The translations under genes and the position numbers were made by a program. The notes under the pieces were generated by a model. The model was given only the letters and a program-made list of their open reading frames with translations, searched no databases and was not told the origin of the DNA. A stretch of DNA of 64,000 nucleotides from Dryococelus australis (Eukaryota; Arthropoda; Insecta; Phasmatodea; Phasmatidae), in the NCBI GenBank assembly GCA_029891345.1, contig CM057002.1, positions 19,916,295 to 19,980,294 of the forward strand, in the 5' to 3' direction. Within the stretch, counting starts at the first letter, position 1. Each line of letters opens with the position of its first letter. Of the stretch, positions 46,490 to 56,933 are shown piece after piece.

Positions 46490-47348
46490 CGTGTCGTCAC
46501 CCGGCCCGGCCGTCATATTGGATCCCGGTGACATTTGGCCTTGACCCCATGCCCGTGACCTCGAAACCAAAAAAATACTAAAATTTCCAAAAAAAATCAT
46601 AATGTCCCAAAAAAAATTAAAAAAATAATTTAAATATGTACATGTAGGAGGTCCGAACTTCGATGCCAGGTGGATTGACTAAGCTCCCGACACGACCGAC
46701 CCTCTCCAGGTCAACCAGTGTCCATCTCGTCAGCCACGTTGGATGTCGGTGACCTTGACCTTCATCCTTGAGCATAAATGACCTTGAAGCCAAAAAAAAT
46801 TTTAAATCCCAAAAATATATAGAAACATTTTAAAAATGTATAAAATGCCTAACATTTAATAAAATGTATTTTTTAAATACAAAAAAAAAATTATTAAAAA
46901 ATATACATTTCCAGAGGTCCCACCACGATCAACCCTCGCCAATATTATTATTGGTTATTTAATCGGCCAATTACTCAAATTCGCTCAGCCCCTTCCACAC
47001 CATGCCATATCTACTGTCCATTTATTTTTAGTATCACTCACTAGAGTGTGCTAGAGATAATTTACTATTGACAAGAGTGCTATCGGCCTGTACTGAATGT
47101 GAATTGACATATTTAAATTTTTTTATTAATTTTTAAAAGCAGTTATTTTTATTTTTAATATTAAGTGTGGGGTTTTTATAAAATAAATAAAATACAGCAT
47201 AATTTTTTTACACAAAATTTATTGTACACCTAATAACACATAGGCCTACATAATAAGCAAAAATGTAATATTTTTATTCTTCTTCTTCGAACAGAGTCCA
47301 AATTTCACATTATTATAATCTGCAGATCTTCAATTATGATTTTCGGAT

Positions 47349-48610
47349 ATCTCGTAGAAGGCTGAGCAATGAATATATGGCGGTAAGCAACAGTGCTCTA
47401 CGAAGGACCCCGCAAATCACACGATCCCTACGAAGATCTTCGACACAAGCAGCAGCAGCAATACTTGTCTCCAATTCACCATCCATCACATTATCATTGT
47501 AGTGTAGACTTGACTCCTCTTTGATCGATGGCTATATGATGTTAGTACCAACAACCACCCCATCAACACCAGGTCTGTCTGTAGCAGAACAGACATCAGC
47601 AGCCTCGGGAGTACACACTGCTGGTCGTCGTAGAGTGTGTACAGGCTCGTCTCTGAAACCGCTGGCAGAATCATCCGCGATGGGCACAGACATGAGCGCC
47701 TGGCGTCGGCGATGCACTCAGCGGCGTCTGGTCGTCTGGCTGGCGGCATCCTTCTTGGACCCTGGTTGCTGGGAGTGGACCGATGGTTCGTTCCCCGCCT
47801 GGAGCGAATCCACGGCACAGTCTGGCACGTAGATGGCAGCACGAGTCTGTGCCGGGGCGATGATTTGGTCCATGGTGCAGGGAAGCTGCTTCTGTGGCGT
47901 CATGTGGAAAATGACGCAGGTTGATGCTCCCAGACAGTCCAGTTGAAACAGCGTTGGTTCATAGACGATTGAAAAATGTGCGAATCGCCTGTGCTACATG
48001 CTGCTGTAGACTGTTCACGATATAGTGAGCACTTTTGAAATCAACCTTAGAGAAAAAGTCACTGCTCCTACCTGCACATATTTTAACGGGCGCACTGAGT
48101 GACACACGCCCAGTAAAGTTGGTAATGATTGATGGGAAGTAGTTCCATATCTTAACGTCGAATAAAAATTAAGTAACGTTTCATGATAACTTAAATTATT
48201 TCTATCGCTTTCTGTTTTCTCAATGCGCCGAAGTGTACAAATTAGCAGATTTTTAAACAACTTACTTTTCCAATAATTTTACAGTTTCACTTGACCGACG
48301 CATGAATAAAGCGACGAGGTCCATGGCAATGATAATTTTACATAAGGCGGAAGAACACACAACGTGCATACAAATAGACCTTAAGCGGGGCTTTCAAAAG
48401 TGCTAATTTTACCGTGAACGACTTATACCATCGCAGGTCGATGTGTAGGTGTGCAGATATCCACCTTCTGCGATGAAACTATACTCCACGCTACTGTAGT
48501 CTGGCTTGGTGCTTGCATAAATATTCTTGGGGCAGAATGGAATCATGGTGACGATCAGACCTCCAGGCGACGACTAAACCAGCTCGCCGATTTCCCCCAT
48601 TTATGTATAA
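47349..48610 (-). pseudogene. Decayed minus-strand gene of L3, split by MITE-A
   Basis: A single frame runs from an ATG at 47903 to about 47349 (some 185 codons), broken only by in-frame stops at 47718-47720 and 47532-47534. Its C-terminal part ends with a hydrophobic ALLLTAIYSLLSLL segment. Upstream, 48600-48427 is open and coding-like (segments SSPGGLIVTMIPFCPKNIY and EYSFIAEGGYLHTY). A MITE-A copy (48009-48423) then interrupts it, and the reading frame resumes for about 18 codons on the far side if the TA duplication is discounted. No family recognised. In position and direction it corresponds to the gene in L2. The stretch may extend further upstream, where 49500-49330 (-) also reads as broken coding sequence. 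Confidence 0.45.
48009..48423 (-). mobile_element. MITE-A copy 8, inserted in the L3 gene
   Basis: Starts GACTGTTCACGATATAGTG, has ACCGACGCATGAATAAAG at 48294, and ends ...GCTAATTTTACCGTGAACG. It lies inside the L3 coding remnant at a TA. Confidence 0.85.
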
Positions 48611-48691
48611 TATGGATGTCGATCAGGTGTTCCACCATACGAAAAACTAAATTCACTCACATTTCGAGAAGATCGGGTAACTTTGTGTCTA

Positions 48692-49115
48692 AAGGCTGTT
48701 CACGATAAAGTGAGAACTTTAGAAATTAACCTTAGAAAAAAGTCACTGCCCCCCCGCATGCATATATTTTAACTGGCGCAGCGAGTGACATGCGCCTAGT
48801 ACAGTTGGCTATGACAGAGGGAAAGTATTTCCAATTCTTAGCGTCGAATACAATGTGTCAGTTAACCATTTGTGATAACTTAAGTTATTTATTTCACTTT
48901 CTGTTTTTTTTAATGCATTGGAGTGTAAAAATGACCAGAGTTGTAACAAATTTACTTTTTTTTAATAATTGCACAGTTTCACCTAACCGGCGCATAAATA
49001 AAGTGATGAGGTCCATGGCAATGTTAATTTTCCATAAGGCGGAAGGATAGACAACGTGCATACAAATAGATCTTGAGCAGGGCTTTCAAGGGTGCTCATT
49101 TGACCGTGAACAGCC
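48692..49115 (-). mobile_element. MITE-A copy 9
   Basis: Starts AAGGCTGTTCACGATAAAG, ends GACCGTGAACAGCC followed by TA. Full length. Confidence 0.85.
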
Positions 49116-50315
49116 TATAGTCGTATAGGCACCAGATTCCTGGCCCAAGGGAGCTGCACGTTCTTCAATGGGCAAGTCCAGCCAGGTTCTGACCTGTAGC
49201 AGACATGACGATTCGAATCACGAATCAAGTTACGTCAGCTCACGAAGCGAAGGACTTCCAAACTCAGCCCGCACGTCGATAACTTCCACTTCAAATTTGC
49301 ACAAGTCGCGAAGCAATTTTTTTTTTTCTGCTTAGGTCCAGCTACGTAAATCGGGGCCTTAGGGTAAAGCTTCACCAAGTCCCGTTGAACATTTCGCATC
49401 TGTTTTTAGCACATTTCCCATCTGACTGTATGGACTCTTGCCTTCATCCCATTCCAGGCCATGGAGTCTATTGACGCCTAGCGGGGATCGGCGGTGTGAA
49501 GCCCAAGTACGAGCGTGCCCAGGGCGGAGACAGTAGATAGGGCTTACAATCGCTATTTGAAGTTAGTGCCTGTGGAAACACCAACATAGATATTTTACCA
49601 CTAGAATTCATTATTTTATGGAACAGGTTGGTTTTGAGTCAAAACTATGAGTGTTTTGTATCTAAAACACAATGATTTAACCTACATGTATTTCAGGTGC
49701 TGATTTAATTACTTACTAAAACGATTAGAAATATCCGATCCGTTTTTGGCACTGCTTGTGAAAGATTTATTTTATTCTGTTGGTCACATTTGGAGGTAAC
49801 GTAAATATTTCAAAGACAAAGCTAACACGAACAGCACAGGCATGTATTTAATTATCATCGAAAACAGCATTCGGCAAATAAATGGTTTTAGTAAAGTAGG
49901 TTCTAACTAAGCAATTTCAAAAAATCGTTCTAGAACCTCTCAAGAATAATGCAAGCTGTAAAAAAAGCTGTAATAATGCGAGCCGTAAACAAACTGTAAA
50001 TGCTTCCCGGAAAGCCTAAAAAAAATTATTTTTGGTAAATAAGCTATTTTATTAAACATTGAACACAACGTGATTATTAACTACTTCATACTTCAATGAA
50101 GTGCGTTTATCCCAAAATAATCAACCAAAAACTATTATTTTTGTTTTATTGAACTAGCTGATCATTTTTCGTAATGCGTGTCTGCTGTTGGTATTAATCC
50201 AGGCACCTACCGCTCCTTAAAAAGACTTCAGAATAAGAAGATCGTTACAGCATGGAAGTGTCCGCTCTTGTCTCCTTACTCGCTCTGTGGGCGTGCTCAT
50301 TCAGAGCTATAAGGG
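49116..50315. other. Broken coding-like stretch, otherwise no gene
   Basis: On the minus strand 49560-49330 contains readable segments (for example RNVQRDLVKLYPKAPIYVAG) broken by stops. It may continue the L3 remnant. The rest, 49560-50315, is AT-rich and empty. Confidence 0.35.
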
Positions 50316-50561
50316 ATGGACACAAGGCCTCGAGTACGAATAACAATATTTAATAGGCGCCAGAGGTACAGAGGGGTTGTCCCGGTCACTTTTGGGGAAA
50401 GGGGAGTAGTTCCTAAGGAAACAATGAAACAATTAGAGGGAATAGGAACTGGCTCAAAAGATTTGTGCAGGAGATTGAGTTTGAATGTTTTGAGGAGTTC
50501 GTTGGAAATTTACGCAGGTTTTATGGATGGTAAGATAAGAAATGAAGAGGTTTTTAGTTAG
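50316..50561 (+). CDS. Possible retroelement ORF C-terminal fragment
   Basis: An 81-codon open frame, with a segment YRGVVPVTFGERGVVPKETM and a helical, Leu-rich end (LRSSLEIYAGFMDGKIRNEE). The hydrophobic V-P-V-x-x-G-x-x-G-x-V pattern followed by KxxxQLExIG resembles, from memory, the segment found after the reverse-transcriptase domain in some invertebrate non-LTR elements. It is followed by a long AT-rich tail (50562-51350) that could be 3' UTR. No RT motifs upstream, so at best a 5'-truncated piece. Confidence 0.35.
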   Translation: MDTRPRVRITIFNRRQRYRGVVPVTFGERGVVPKETMKQLEGIGTGSKDLCRRLSLNVLRSSLEIYAGFMDGKIRNEEVFS

Positions 50562-51966
50562 TTTTCAGTTCGGTCCAATGTGGGTTTAGTTTCAAGGGTA
50601 GGTTTTATTTTTTTTTATTTTTTTTATTTTTATGGCGATTTTATCAAAGTAATTTTATGATGTATTTAACCACGTATATATTGGAGTGGCTGAGTTTTAA
50701 TGGTTAGGTTTTACTGTGTTTAATGACGATTTTATGTAAAATGAGTTTAATTCGTATGTTAATAATATGTTCATTTTAATGGTTAAAAAATTTTAATGTG
50801 TTGTATTGTTTAATATTTATGGTTTTTATTAATTATTGACTAGAGGTTAGTCTTTTTGTTTCTGACAATTTTAATTTTAATTTTAAATGAATCTTAAGGG
50901 TAATGGTTTTATCTCAATTTTATTATTGCATAATATTATGTGTTATATTCTATTATTGGCGAGAAGGGTGAATTGCTTTAGATGAGTCATATAAAGATTT
51001 TAAGATGGAATGTAACGGATTTTAAAGAAGTAAATTTTGGTTTCTGTTTTGATTTTGTTTATAAATATAAGATTTTTTATCGTTTTATTGTTTTAATATG
51101 TTGTTTTAATATGTTAATGATTGTATACATTTTATGCGGAGTAATGTAAAGTTATATTCTTTATTGTTTTAAATTAATACAGTGTTCTGTGTTGTAGTTT
51201 TGGATTAATAATTTAGAGATCTTTAATTTGGAGTAATGTTATAATGCATATTTTAATATTAATTTTAAATGTATGCATATTTTGTATTTTTAATGACAAC
51301 TTTATTCTCGAAAAATGCTCTATAATCTATCTAGTTTTAATGTATAACTAATTGTAAGTGTTGGTGACGCACGACGCATGTCGGGAAGGGATTATCCACA
51401 CCCCCTCTCCCCCCCGCCCCCTCACTACAATTGGGCCGTGGTCGAAAAGCCTGGGCTAAATGACCCTGTGTTCCCTAGCGTCTGGTTGCTGTGGTGATTG
51501 ACAGCGTTCAAAACAACCGAGGACATATAAGTTACAGTTGAACTGGGATATTAGGGCTCCCCAGCACGTATTACCAATGCGTAAGTACACTTGATGGCGA
51601 AGACATCTTGTAAGCACGTGGTCAGCAACACGTGGTTGATGATTCAGAAAATAATAACTCCGTCAATTTTAAAAGACCTCGGCAAACGAGCATAGAGATT
51701 CAGAAACATTTCAGTCCAATAAAGATGATGATTATTCAGTAAATCAAGTGCGATGATACACGATTACAATGCGGTTATGCGGGCATGCGTAGAAAAGACC
51801 CACGTGGGCTGACGCTGATAAAATGCATTACGCGTGAAATTATTGAAGGTTGTATATGCCGGAGGGGCTGCGAGTCTGCTTCAGTGGGAGGTTTTCTCGA
51901 GAGGTGCACGAAGAATTAATAAGAATGTTCCAGACGATTTAAGCTGTTCCGATGAAAAAATGACTA
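50562..51966. other. No gene seen; AT-rich then GC-richer patch
   Basis: 50562-51350 is extremely T-rich. 51380-51560 has a C-rich run. At about 51522 an ACATATAAG string precedes a GCGTAAGT (51581-51588) that could be a TATA box and splice donor of a non-coding first exon; very weak. Confidence 0.35.
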
Positions 51967-52362
51967 AAGTCTGTTCACGATAAAGTGAGCACTTTTGAAA
52001 TCAACCTGAGATAAAAGTCATTGTCCCTACCTGCATATATTTTAACGGGCGCGCTGAGTGAGATGTGCCCCGTAAAATTGATAACAATGTATGGAAAATA
52101 GTTCCATGTCCTGACGTCGAATAAAAAGTGCCAGGTGACCATTTTTAATCATTTAAATTATTTCTTTCTCTTTCAGTTTTCTTAATGCATCGAAGTTTAA
52201 ACATGAGCAGATTTACAAAACATTTTCTTTTGTAATAATTTCACAGTTGCACTAGACCGACGCGTGAATAACGTGACGAGGTCAATGGCAATGTTAATTT
52301 GGCATAAGGCGGAAGAATACACAATGTGCATACAAGTAGATCTTAAGCAGGGCTTTCAAAAA
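51967..52362 (-). mobile_element. MITE-A copy 10, right terminus missing
   Basis: Starts AGTCTGTTCACGATAAAGTG at a TA and runs to CTTAAGCAGGGCTTTCAAAA, where the match stops before the terminal inverted repeat. It should not be mobile. Confidence 0.85.
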
Positions 52363-53547
52363 GGGCTGATGTCCGTTGAACCAAGACTAAAGATGGTGGT
52401 ATATCGTCGGGATGGAAAGTGTGCAAGTTAGAAATATAATACCTGAAGATAAGAATTGTAGTATTTTGTACGAAATTATAGAACACTCACGAATATTGTA
52501 AACAAGTACTGTATTAACAAAGCAAACTTAGAAACAACGGCAGTAGAATATCCACAAGTCAACTATCAGTATATTGTGTGATAATTAAAATAAATGTATG
52601 AAATGAATATGACACATAAGTAAATTAAAGGTGAGCTTGTGCACAAGAATAAATAAAAAGTAATACTCTAAATAAAAAATATATTTTTTTTAAATCATAA
52701 AATACATCCCACATAAGGTCGTCTTCGGGTTACATGCTGCCAAAATTAAGTTTGCTTGTTTTCCGAAATTTTGAATACCATAAGAAATGACGCATAGAAG
52801 ATTACACAACAGTGCCTACATTTTCTTAAATTTATTGCGTGTCGTTTTCTAACTTGCTGTTCGCTGAAACCTCTATGTCAGTGTTATTTGGGAGCATTTT
52901 CTAATTTAAAAAAATTCATTACATTCTTGTATGTTTATCATTGAGCAGGATAATTGTCGCACAAACCAAATTAAAAAAGTACAGTACAAATAGTTAAACT
53001 TTTGTATGGTTCCTTTAAAATTATAGTATTTTGTGTACTATAGTGGATTTGCTACAGTATATCGTATGAAGCTCAAAATTGCAGTACAAATACTATAATT
53101 ATAGTACAGTTTTCATCCCTTGTGACACCTTAAAACCGACGCCGTACCAGTACAAAAATCCCTCGCAAGAATTTTAAAAATGAGTGATGTGACACATAGA
53201 ACTTGAGGAAACATATTTTTATTTGCACTTTAGTCACAAAACTTGCACACAAAAACATAAAAACATGTAAAAATTACGGCACAGTAATTTTCATAAAAAA
53301 TATTATTTTTGACCATTTTTTTTTACATTGGCTTTAGAAAAGAACTGAAGACATAATCACCCTTGAATTTACATACGAAATATACAGTGTTAATTTAATC
53401 AGCTCTTAACATGGATATTTAAATAACATCTGAATCTGCCCTGCGCAGTTCCAGCGTGCCGCGTCGCATCAATGGTGTCAGCATGTCAATGTTAGCAAAT
53501 TATACTTTTATCGAATTGAAATAGCTCATTTGTGGGCTTCCACCATA
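52363..53547. other. No gene seen
   Basis: AT-rich. Contains several TATAGTA/TACTATA motifs between 52980 and 53115 in both orientations, possibly a decayed MITE. Confidence 0.4.
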
Positions 53548-53970
53548 GTCTGTTCACGGTAAAATGAGTACTTCTGAAAGCCCTAGTTAAGATCTACTTC
53601 TATGCACGTTTGTGTATTTTTCCGCCTTATGTAAAATAAACATTTGCCATGGGTCTCATCACTTTATTCACGTGTCGGTCAAAGCGCAAGAGTGAAATTA
53701 TTAGAAAAGTAAATACTTTACAAATGTGCTCATTTCTATTCGTCTATGCATTAAAGAAACAACAAATAACGAAATAAATAATTTAATCATCAGAAATCTT
53801 TACCTAACACTTTTTATTCGACGCTAAGATATGGAACTGCTTTCCATCCCGTGTTACCAACTTTACTGGACGCATGTCACTCAGTGCGTTCGTTAAAATA
53901 TATGCAGACGCGGGCAGTGACTTTTTTCTGAGGTAGATTTCAAAAGTGCTCACTTTGTCGTGAACAGCCT
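53548..53970 (+). mobile_element. MITE-A copy 11
   Basis: Full length, GTCTGTTCACGGTAAAATGA to CTTTGTCGTGAACAGCC. The minus-strand ORF across its right half is one of several similar ORFs in A copies and is not a gene. Confidence 0.85.
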
Positions 53971-54330
53971 TTATATTTAATACATTGATTATGATGCTTG
54001 CCCTGGTTGGTTTCTCAAAATACGTGAGGATTGCAAATTTCCGAGAGACCACGTGGTTCACTCTTGGCACACATGTTATTGATTTGTTTTACGTCGGATT
54101 TTGCTACATCCATTTGCAGGACGTTATTTAACTACGGGGTTTATTTTAGGCAAAGAAACACTGTGATTATTACTATAAACATAAAGATACCACTTGTACA
54201 TTAAATAGACTACACTGAATTACGTAATGGTGGCTGGTAGTGACGGGTAGTTCACGAACTACCAGTTCATTTTGAATTGATCTTGAAAAAGAACTAGGTG
54301 CATAGTTCACAGCAATATAAAATAACTATA

Positions 54331-54749
54331 GGCTGTTCACGGTAAAATGATCACTTCTGAAAGCCCTGCTGGAGATCTACTTGTATGAGCACTGTGTATT
54401 ATTCCGCGTTATATAAAATTAACACGGCTTTGGGCCTTGTCACTTCGTTCATACGTCGGTCAACTGAAACTGTGAAATTGTTAGAAAAGTAAATGTAATA
54501 CAAATCCGCTCATTTTGACAATTAGATGCATTAAAAAGTCAGAAAGCGAAATAAATAATTTAAAGATATCACAAATAGTTAACTAACACTTTCAATTCGA
54601 CGTTAAGACATGGAACTACTTTCCATTCAACGTAACCAACTTGACAGGGCGTATGTCACTCAACGCGCCCATTAAAATATGTGCAGGTAGTAGCAGTGAC
54701 ATTTTTCGAAGGTTGATTTCAAAAGTGCTCACTTTACTGTGAACGGTCT
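54331..54749 (+). mobile_element. MITE-A copy 12
   Basis: Full length, GGCTGTTCACGGTAAAATGA (flanking TA at 54329) to CACTTTACTGTGAACGGTC. It is only about 360 bp from copy 11. Confidence 0.85.
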
Positions 54750-55464
54750 TTAGTTTCTTGTGATATCGGTCTGGCTGGTGATGATGGCCTTCGGCTGTAC
54801 GCTGCAGAACTAGCACTCTACTCTGCCATGGTGTTTGCCTTGGTCAAGAGATAGCGCGCGGGTCGACAAGTGCTGAACCTGATGATAACCGGCATCAATT
54901 TGGAAGCAGTTTTTGGGGTTGTGGGGGTATAATTTGTGCATTATCAATAACTTCTACAATAAACTAAAGGATAAAAGATTTAGTCCACTTAGACATATTC
55001 CAAGTACTAAATATATACAAATGTAGAAAATTTAAAATCGCTCACAAAAAATAAGCCAATCCTAAATTTTTTTATATTAATACGCAGGATTATTTACGAT
55101 AGTCGATAGTGGAACTATTAAACATTCTATAGTATTAAAAACATAAACATATCTGCTTATTGTCAGCGTCAAAAAAATATCGTGTTTTGTTTACATTAGA
55201 CGTGAAATGCGCAACATTCCCCAAACTCATTTATATTTTCGTGATCAAATGCTGCGAAAGATGTATAAATTTCTCTTTGTATACCCTCTGATTTACTTAA
55301 CCTGGACTAGGGAAATTATAGTATTAGATTATTCTGCCCAATTAATTTGCATTATAAGCATTGTTTTTTTCATTACGCAAATTAATTGTTTGATTTTGTA
55401 ATGGTAGTTTGATATATGGGATAAATTCAGTCAATTTCAGATTTTATAACCACAAAAAAAGTTG
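54750..55464. other. No gene seen
   Basis: AT-rich; the 64-codon ORF at 55207-55401 (+) is hydrophobic and AT-driven, without support. Confidence 0.45.
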
Positions 55465-55535
55465 TGCATCGGCCGGGAATCGAACCCGGGCCGCCCGCGT
55501 GGCAGGCGAGCATTCTACCACTGAACCACCGATGC
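55465..55535 (-). tRNA. tRNA-Gly(GCC)
   Basis: A 71-base gene on the minus strand. The acceptor stem is GCATCGG/CCGATGC with discriminator A, the D arm is TGGTTCAGTGGTAGAAT, the anticodon loop CTGCCAC has anticodon GCC, and the T arm is CCGGGTTCGATTCCCGG. A box and B box are canonical, there is no intron, and CCA is not encoded, as usual in eukaryotes. A T-run follows the 3' end on the transcribed strand (AACTTTTTTTG), a good pol III terminator. Confidence 0.97.
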
Positions 55536-55729
55536 CATTTATCACAAGTAAAATTGATATAGGTAATACATAAACAAATTTAAAAAATTTCCAAAGCACT
55601 ACAATTTTCAGCGAAAAAGCCAAAGCTAGAGGACATCGAACATAGGAAGTATACACTACAAATTCAAGCAAAGGCAAAATAAAATAACCCTGGCATACAT
55701 AATTATCTTTACCAGTTATTTTTTTCCCA

Positions 55730-55811
55730 GAGAGAGAGAGTGTGTGTGTGTGTGCGTGTGCGCGCGCGTGTGTATATGTATATATGTATATATGTATATA
55801 TATATATAGAC
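55730..55811. repeat. Compound AG/TG/CG/TA microsatellite
   Basis: Runs of (AG)n, (TG)n, GCGCGCG and (TATATG)n in succession; ORFs across it are artefacts. Confidence 0.95.
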
Positions 55812-56516
55812 ACACATATACACACACGTTTTAAAGTGGCATTCATAAGTGTGTGTCACGATGCGGTGCGTCGCGCCTGATGCTCGCCGCCAGCTAAAAG
55901 CATTATTCGTGTCCAACATAGCCTCGCGCATGTAAGCGTGGTGCATTAGATGCATGTCAGCATATCACCCTTATCGCTTCTGTAGTTCAAATGCACAGAA
56001 CTGCAGGTAGGCAGCGCATGTTGTGGTTCTCCTGAAGTCATGGACCTCAGCATCCGAGCCACAGACCGTAGAGGCGAGATAGCCGCTTACTATATGGAGT
56101 GAACTCTGGTCATACATGCCAGCAAAATGGCGCCACTTGCCAACATGTCAAAGCACTGTTTGTCAATCGGCGCCTACTAACTTGCCAGCTGGAAGCCCAG
56201 CCTACAGGAAAACTTTTGCAGCACGTAGTAGTCTATCAGACACAAAGCTAGTTCTCGGAACATTCCGCAGCCAATCAGAGAACGGGGACGCCCACATCAT
56301 TTCATCTGTGTCCGAGCTTAACCTAAGAATCACACCGCTTCTCCTTCAATGCACCAGATGTGATGATCAGAAAGCTGATGCACAGACTCTACCCTTGCTG
56401 TTGTGGAGCAGAACCATTCCTTTCCACAGCAATCGTCTTCGTTTGCAATTATTTGCGGGCAGTGTACACTGTTCCACCACATGCCTGAACACAGCCAGGA
56501 TAGGTAAAGGCTGTTC
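55812..56516. other. No supported gene
   Basis: GC-balanced; the 135-codon ORF at 56116-56523 (+) runs into the next MITE and lacks a domain. The opposite strand is also open in part. Possibly an old repeat. Confidence 0.35.
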
Positions 56517-56933
56517 ACGATAAAAAGTGAGCACTTTCGAAATCAATATCAGAAAAAAGTCACTGCTCCTACCTGCAAACATTTTAAATGGGCACCCTGA
56601 GTCATATACTCCCATTAAAGTTGGTAACAATGAATGGTTAAGTAGTTCCGTATTTAACGTCAATTAAAAAGTGATATGTAACAATTTGTGATAACTTAAA
56701 TTACTTCTTTCACTTTCTGTTTTTTTATTTTTAATGCAACAAAGTGTAAAAAACGAGCAAATTGGTAAAACATTAACTTTTCTAACAATTACAGTTTCTT
56801 GAGACCGACGCATGAATAAAGTGATGGGGCCCGTGACAATGCTAATCTTACACGAGGCAGAAGAATTCACAACATGCATACAAGTAGATCTTAAGCAGGG
56901 CTTTCAAAAGTGCTCATTTTACTGTGAATAGCC
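56517..56933 (-). mobile_element. MITE-A copy 13
   Basis: Full length, AAGGCTGTTCACGATAAAAA to CATTTTACTGTGAATAGCC, with TA on both sides. Confidence 0.85.

Larger units (their letters stand above)
46490..49115. mobile_element. Partial large element L3, related to L2
   Basis: 46490-47300 parallels the left arm and 3'-UTR-like region of L2 (34840-35905). It has TCATATTGGATCCCGGTGAC, two TGACCTTGA motifs, an ATTATTAAAAA/TACATTT block, a C-rich CCTCGCC stretch, then GGGG...TATAAAATAAATAAAATAC just before a minus-strand poly-A signal (AATAAA complement at about 47218). Inside that point the cargo differs: instead of the C2H2/polymerase-like gene it holds another broken minus-strand gene (next entry). 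The opposite arm is not recognised; two MITE-A copies sit on that side. Confidence 0.5.

Noticed and set aside
53804-54816. Similar minus-strand ORFs with VHDKVSTFEINLRK-like peptides, also at 9691-9939
   Set aside because: These are the right halves of MITE-A copies. The common peptide reflects shared repeat sequence, not a gene.
55444-55955. ORFs of 79-127 codons on the minus strand
   Set aside because: They run through the compound microsatellite and the tRNA-Gly gene.
56116-56523. 135-codon ORF (+)
   Set aside because: Runs into the left end of a MITE-A copy, overlaps an open frame on the other strand, and has no recognisable domain.
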